Below are positions 36,626-36,732 of a stretch of DNA of 36,732 nucleotides, piece by piece. Positions within the stretch are counted from its first letter, which is position 1; every line of letters begins with the position of its first letter. Source of the stretch: an uncultured Clostridia bacterium (GTDB taxonomy: Bacteria > Bacillota > Clostridia > TANB77 > CAG-508); NCBI GenBank assembly GCA_947629835.1, contig CANRFH010000010.1, positions 1-36,732 on the forward strand, given 5' to 3'. The position numbers and the translations under genes are program-made. The notes below the pieces were generated by a model. It was not told the DNA's origin, did no database searches, and was given only the letters and a program-made list of their open reading frames with translations.

Positions 36626-36732
36626 ATGAAAGATGTAAAACACGAAAAATGCGTACGTACAACGTTCGCAAAAATTGGCGACAGCATTGAAATGCCAAAT
36701 TTCATTAAAGTGCAAAAAGACTCTTATGAATG
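36626..36732 (+). CDS. rpoB: RNA polymerase beta subunit, first 35 codons
   Basis: Truncated by the window edge. The N-terminus FAKIGDSIEMPNFIKVQKDS is the conserved beta-subunit start (usually FAKI...LPNLIEIQKDSY). AAGGAG precedes ATG 36626. The strong promoter and long leader upstream fit an rpoBC operon transcribed apart from the ribosomal L10/L12 genes, which are not in the 200 bases upstream. Confidence 0.93.
   Translation, partial: MKDVKHEKCVRTTFAKIGDSIEMPNFIKVQKDSYE

Overview
The window comes from a very AT-rich, spore-forming Bacillota genome, most likely Clostridia. The evidence is the codon use (AGA for arginine, A/T-ending codons almost throughout), strong Shine-Dalgarno sites, ypeB and an alpha/beta spore protein, the tRNA/tadA/SRP RNA/dnaX/ybaB/recR cluster, an LPxTG wall protein, and the start of rpoB at the right edge. 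No lineage below class can be assigned from the sequence alone.

Region 1 (1-12.9 kb) is a defence island. It holds the end of a winged-helix-like protein, a two-gene restriction-modification system (split adenine methyltransferase subunit plus a GIY-YIG/helicase/methyltransferase giant), a 1234-residue STAND-type P-loop NTPase with a nuclease-like N-terminus, a small reverse-strand gene, a compact Type II methyltransferase/endonuclease pair, and an IS200/IS605 transposase remnant. Region 2 (13-26.1 kb) is mostly housekeeping: a membrane-anchored unknown protein, galU, tRNA-Arg(CCU), tadA, a membrane protein, SRP RNA, dnaX, ybaB, recR, an M23 peptidase, a UgtP-like glycosyltransferase, ypeB, a spore protein, an unusual basic protein, a DUF1653 protein and a PflX-like radical SAM protein. 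Region 3 (26.4-36.3 kb) is a four-gene surface operon: two secreted dockerin proteins with Ig/Fn3-like modules, one Ig-repeat protein, and a cohesin protein with an LPKTG wall anchor. It looks like a small cohesin-dockerin assembly on the cell wall. Region 4 is the rpoB promoter, leader and first 35 codons.

The main discovery is that five apparent frameshifts interrupt four genes, and all five have the same form. An in-frame CGG codon stands where the C must be skipped and the next three bases (GGN) read as glycine. The positions are 16957, 25573, 30757, 31582 and 32414. Skipping the C restores full-length proteins with the right family length. Where internal paralogous repeats or a sister gene exist, glycine is the expected residue. 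My scan found only one other in-frame CGG in the window, in a compositionally foreign gene at 24423, although CGG across codon boundaries is common. I infer that CGG is unassigned or starved in this organism and is passed by programmed +1 frameshifting (effectively CGGN read as Gly). Three of the five sites are in the surface operon, so the dockerin/Ig proteins can be made only if the shift occurs.
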